DNA of 25,197 bases from Pseudomonadota bacterium (GTDB lineage Bacteria > Pseudomonadota > Gammaproteobacteria > Steroidobacterales > Steroidobacteraceae), in NCBI GenBank assembly GCA_023417315.1, contig JAEZFW010000046.1, forward strand, positions 1 to 25,197. The letters run 5' to 3'. The notes beneath the pieces are model-generated. The model was not told the origin of the DNA, did not search any database, and saw only the letters and a program-made list of their open reading frames with translations. Made by a program: the position numbers and the translations under genes. How positions within the stretch are numbered: position 1 is the stretch's first letter; each line of letters opens with the position of its first letter. Positions 22,190 to 25,197 of the stretch are shown here, one piece after another.

Positions 22190-22440
22190 ACGGGCTCGCA
22201 CGGAAAGCTTCGCCGTCGGCTGCGCGAGAAGGCTATCGCGAGTAGGCTTCGCCTCGGCTACGCGAGAGAGCTGCCGCTAGATGTGGTTTAGCTCTCTGTC
22301 TAGCGATAGCTTTCTCGGCGCGCTCGCGCCTCTCTAGCGGTAGCCTTCCAGCGATAGCTGACGGACCAGCGGTCCTCTGTCTAGCGATAGCTTTCCCGGC
22401 GCGCCCGCGCCTCTCTAGCGGGAGCTTTCTAGCGATAGCT
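22190..22440. repeat. Intergenic repeat cluster built on TCTAGCGATAGCTTTC
   Basis: Two direct copies (about 22292-22359 and 22375-22440) share CTCTGTCTAGCGATAGC, then a GGCGCGC(T/C)CGCGCC palindrome, CTCTCTAGCGG and AGCGATAGCT. Related pieces (GGCTATCGCGAGTAGGCTTC) lie upstream. The cluster fills the 300-base space between two divergent genes and leaves only about 45 bases before the exonuclease start. Confidence 0.75.
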
Positions 22441-22488
22441 CTCTTGTTGGCATGGATCCGATGTCGCCGTATACGCGTTCGTTAGTTG

Positions 22489-23472
22489 ATGCTGATCACG
22501 AACACCGATAAAGGTCTGTACTGTGAGGCGGGCGATTTCTACATCGACCCGTGGCAGCCGGTTCATCGTGCCGTGCTGACACATGCGCACGGAGATCACG
22601 CTCGCGCAGGCAGCGCGCAGTATTTCGCAGAGGCGAGCAGCGAAGGCGTGCTGAGGCAGCGGTTAGGCGCGGACATGCCGCTCGTTTCGAAACAGTATGG
22701 CGAGCTCTTTCAGTTAGGTCGCGCGAGCATTTCATTGCATTCTGCGGGTCATGTGCTTGGCTCTGCGCAAGTGCGCATCGAAGTGGGCGGCCAAACGTGG
22801 GTCGTCACGGGGGACTACAAGCGCGCACGAGATCCGACGTGCATGCCGTTCGAGCCGGTGCGCTGCGACGTGTTGATCAGTGAAGCAACGTTCGCATTGC
22901 CGTGCTATCGCTGGCCCGATACGAAAGATGTCATTGCGGAAATCTGGCGCTGGTGGCAATCGAATCGCGAGCAGGGCCGCGCGTCGGTGCTGTTCTGCTA
23001 CGCCTTCGGCAAAGCGCAGCGCGTGCTCGCAGAGCTCATGGCTCACACCGTTGAGCCGATCTACTTGCACGGCGCCGTGCTGCCGATCGTCGAGCAGTAT
23101 GCGCGCGCAGGCGTTCGCATGCTTTCCACACAGCTCGTCGTGCGCGAGCGCAAAGCGGATTACCGCGGCGCGTTGATCATCGCTCCCCCAAGTGCTTCTG
23201 GCACGCCATGGATGCGCCGTTTCGGCGATGCATCGACCGGCTTCTGCTCGGGTTGGATGCGCATTCGCGGCGCGCGGCGCCGCCGAGGCTACGATCGCGG
23301 CTTCGTGTTATCCGATCACGCTGACTGGCCTGCTCTGATCGAGACCATTCGCGAAAGCGGCGCGACACGTGTCTATCTCACGCACGGCTATAGCGATGCG
23401 CTCGTGCGTTATCTGCGCGAGCAAGGAATGGACGCTGCCGCGCTTCGTACCGCCTATGGCGATGAGGAGTAG
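22489..23472 (+). CDS. Ligase-associated DNA exonuclease (metallo-beta-lactamase fold)
   Basis: This 327-aa nuclease has the metallo-beta-lactamase/beta-CASP fold. The metal site HAHGDH is at 32-37, and SAGHVLGSAQV, VVTGDYKRARDP and VLSDHADWPAL supply further expected ligands. Its family is defined by linkage to an ATP-dependent DNA ligase, and here the ligase ATG directly follows its stop codon. It presumably trims DNA ends for the ligase in a repair pathway of bacteria lacking Ku. The ATG at 22489 is chosen over the preceding TTG codon. Confidence 0.9.
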   Translation: MLITNTDKGLYCEAGDFYIDPWQPVHRAVLTHAHGDHARAGSAQYFAEASSEGVLRQRLGADMPLVSKQYGELFQLGRASISLHSAGHVLGSAQVRIEVGGQTWVVTGDYKRARDPTCMPFEPVRCDVLISEATFALPCYRWPDTKDVIAEIWRWWQSNREQGRASVLFCYAFGKAQRVLAELMAHTVEPIYLHGAVLPIVEQYARAGVRMLSTQLVVRERKADYRGALIIAPPSASGTPWMRRFGDASTGFCSGWMRIRGARRRRGYDRGFVLSDHADWPALIETIRESGATRVYLTHGYSDALVRYLREQGMDAAALRTAYGDEE

Positions 23473-25116
23473 ATGCGCGCCTTCAGTGAGCTCTTCGATG
23501 ACCTCGATACCACGACTTCGACGAACGAGAAGCTCGCGGCGCTCAAGCGTTACTTCAGCAACGCGAATCCAGCGGACGCTGCCTGGGCGGTGTACTTCCT
23601 GTCGGGCCGCAGATTGAAGCGGCTCATCGGCAGTGCGACGTTGCGCGCCTGGTTGTTGCAAGAGACCGGTTTGCCAGAATGGCTGCTCGATGAGACGTAT
23701 TCGGAAGTCGGGGATCTCGCTGAGACGATTGCACTGTTGGTCGACAATGTGCATGCGGACGATCTGGTCCATGTGCCGCTCGAACAATGGATCGAGCGAC
23801 TGCTCAGCCTGCGCGATCTGCCCGATGATCAACAACGCGCCTGCGTTGCGCGGTGGTGGCGCGAGCTCGATGCTCGCGGGTGTTTCCTGCTCAACAAACT
23901 GCTCACAGGTGAGCTGCGCGTTGGCGTTTCTTCCGGACTCGTCGAGCGAGCGCTGGCCGAAGTGACGGGTCACGCGCGTCCCGTGATCGCTCATCGAATG
24001 ATGGGCAATTGGCAGCCGAATGCACACTTCTTCGAGTTCCTGCATAGCGCCGCGGATGTGGCGGGCGATCGGAGCCGCCCGTACCCTTTCTGTCTTGCCT
24101 CGCCGCTCGAAGCCCCGCCCGAATCGCTTGGACAGGTGGAAGATTGGTTGGTCGAGTGGAAGTGGGATGGCATCCGTGCGCAGATCATCCGGCGCAGTGG
24201 CGGCATTCATATCTGGTCGCGCGGCGAGGAACTGATCACTGAGCGCTTCCCCGAGATTGTGGAGCAAGCCATGCACCTGCCGCTGGACACCGCGATCGAC
24301 GGTGAGATTCTTGCGTGGCGCGACGGGCAGGTCCGACCGTTCGGTGAGCTGCAACAGCGGATCGGTCGTAAGAAGCTGACGCCGAAAGTTCTCGCCGACA
24401 CGCCGGTGCATGTCGTCGCATACGACATCCTCGAACAAGCGGGCGCGGATATTCGCGTCCGCCCTTTACAGGAACGACGAGAACGTTTGGAAGCAGTGCT
24501 CGCGGAGCGAAGCTGGGCCACCATCTCACCGCGCGTGATCGCGAGCGATTGGCAAGAGCTCGAGCGGAAACGGGCACGATCGCGCGAGCGGTATGTCGAA
24601 GGTCTGATGCTCAAGCGTCTGGATTCGGCGTATGGATCTGGACGCCAACGCGGCGTGTGGTGGAAATGGAAGATCGATCCGCACAGCTTCGATGGCGTGC
24701 TCATCTATGCGCAACCGGGCAGCGGCCGACGTGCGAATTTGCTAAGCGACTATACCTTCGCCGTCCGCGAGGGCGATGCACTCGTGCCGGTAGCGAAGGC
24801 GTACTCCGGTTTGACCGATGAAGAGTTGTTGGAAGTCGATCGCTGGATCCGCCAGCACACGATCGAGCGGTTCGGTCCCGTGCGTGCTGTGAAGCCGGAG
24901 CTCGTATTTGAGATCGCCTTCGAAGCTATCAACGAATCGACGCGGCACAAGTCCGGCGTCGCCGTGCGCTTCCCGCGCATTGCACGGTGGCGCAAGGACA
25001 AGCCGGTAAGCGAAGCGAATACGCTGGACGACTTGCGAGGATTGTTACGCGCCGCGGATGCGCCACGAGAGGCCGTCGGCCTCGCCGAGGATGGGTCCTC
25101 GCCTTCGCGAGGATGA
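23473..25116 (+). CDS. ATP-dependent DNA ligase (cisplatin-damage-response type)
   Basis: This 547-aa ligase seals nicks using ATP. The N-terminal DNA-binding domain is about 1-200. The nucleotidyltransferase domain has motif I KWDGIR with adenylated Lys230, motif III DGEIL near 276, motif IV EGLMLK at 376-381 and motif V WWKWK at 396-400. The C-terminal OB-fold is about 405-525. The start abuts the exonuclease stop with no spacer, and GAGGAG lies just upstream, so they form one operon. A DEXH helicase and a phosphoesterase usually complete such cassettes and would lie beyond the window. The last residues (LAEDGSSPSRG) come from a REP-like repeat, so the native end may have been replaced. Confidence 0.93.
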   Translation: MRAFSELFDDLDTTTSTNEKLAALKRYFSNANPADAAWAVYFLSGRRLKRLIGSATLRAWLLQETGLPEWLLDETYSEVGDLAETIALLVDNVHADDLVHVPLEQWIERLLSLRDLPDDQQRACVARWWRELDARGCFLLNKLLTGELRVGVSSGLVERALAEVTGHARPVIAHRMMGNWQPNAHFFEFLHSAADVAGDRSRPYPFCLASPLEAPPESLGQVEDWLVEWKWDGIRAQIIRRSGGIHIWSRGEELITERFPEIVEQAMHLPLDTAIDGEILAWRDGQVRPFGELQQRIGRKKLTPKVLADTPVHVVAYDILEQAGADIRVRPLQERRERLEAVLAERSWATISPRVIASDWQELERKRARSRERYVEGLMLKRLDSAYGSGRQRGVWWKWKIDPHSFDGVLIYAQPGSGRRANLLSDYTFAVREGDALVPVAKAYSGLTDEELLEVDRWIRQHTIERFGPVRAVKPELVFEIAFEAINESTRHKSGVAVRFPRIARWRKDKPVSEANTLDDLRGLLRAADAPREAVGLAEDGSSPSRG

Positions 25117-25120
25117 CGAC
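25086..25120. repeat. REP-like palindrome at the 3' end of the ligase gene
   Basis: GGGTCCTCGCCTTCGCGAGG and its flanks match the first palindrome of the 114-bp repeat at 18886. It supplies the last codons and the stop of the ligase, and its hairpin could also serve as the 3' end of the message. Confidence 0.75.
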
Positions 25121-25150
25121 ATTAGAACAGCAGACAGCACGACCACCCAG

Positions 25151-25197
25151 AGCCCAAAGCCCAAAGCCCAAAGCCTAGAGCCTAGAGCCTAGAGCCT
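25151..25197. repeat. Heptamer microsatellite at the right edge
   Basis: Three AGCCCAA units (25151-25171) are followed by three AGCCTAG units and a partial one (25172-25197) that runs off the window. The units differ by two bases, suggesting expansion after a change in one unit. Confidence 0.9.

Noticed and set aside
23308..24438. 376-codon minus-strand frame in the exonuclease/ligase genes
   Set aside because: It is a shadow of the ligase frame; no motif, no ribosome site.

Overview
The window looks like chromosomal DNA of a GC-rich gammaproteobacterium of the Xanthomonadales/Steroidobacteraceae kind. This is inferred from very large TonB-dependent receptors of the 'EE(I/V)IVTG' type, a Tat-exported polysaccharide lyase, an ECF sigma/YfbK-type VWA operon and many short palindromic repeats. 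No tRNA, rRNA, CRISPR array, transposase, integrase or phage gene was seen.

Left third (1-12560): a carbohydrate-utilisation locus that fits pectin rhamnogalacturonan I. On the minus strand are a PL26/YetA-like exo-rhamnogalacturonan lyase, TonB-dependent receptor 1, an L-rhamnose mutarotase (rhaM) and an exported GH35 beta-galactosidase that runs off the left edge. TonB-dependent receptor 2 is divergent on the plus strand. In the likely scheme the lyase and beta-galactosidase cut the backbone and galactan side chains, the receptors import oligosaccharides, and the mutarotase prepares rhamnose for catabolism. Two near-identical LacI-type operator candidates (6087-6102 and 9550-9565) could tie the units to one regulator, which is not in the window. 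A strong terminator sits between receptor 1 and rhaM.

Middle (12561-18290): a divergent pair, a His-rich exported protein of unknown function and a Crp/Fnr-type regulator, is bracketed by the same two repeat families in the same order and orientation. Next come an ECF sigma factor and a membrane-anchored VWA (YfbK-like) protein with a 4-bp overlap. The VWA protein carries about 40 residues that resemble the start of a TonB-receptor plug, with a 29-bp DNA identity to receptor 2. Convergent to it is a DUF937-OmpA fusion protein.

Right third (18291-25197): a UPF0145 (YbjQ-like) protein; a methyltransferase with a signal peptide whose N-terminus is displaced by an in-frame 114-bp tandem repeat; a VOC protein; a YqaA-type membrane protein; a DUF1615 lipoprotein; and a ligase-associated exonuclease directly abutting an ATP-dependent DNA ligase.

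A theme of the whole window is repeat DNA inside reading frames. In-frame repeats occur in the GH35 gene (two), rhaM, the methyltransferase and the 3' end of the ligase gene. Intergenic spaces hold several further repeat families. The observation I find most unusual is the TonB-receptor-like segment in the sigma-linked VWA protein.
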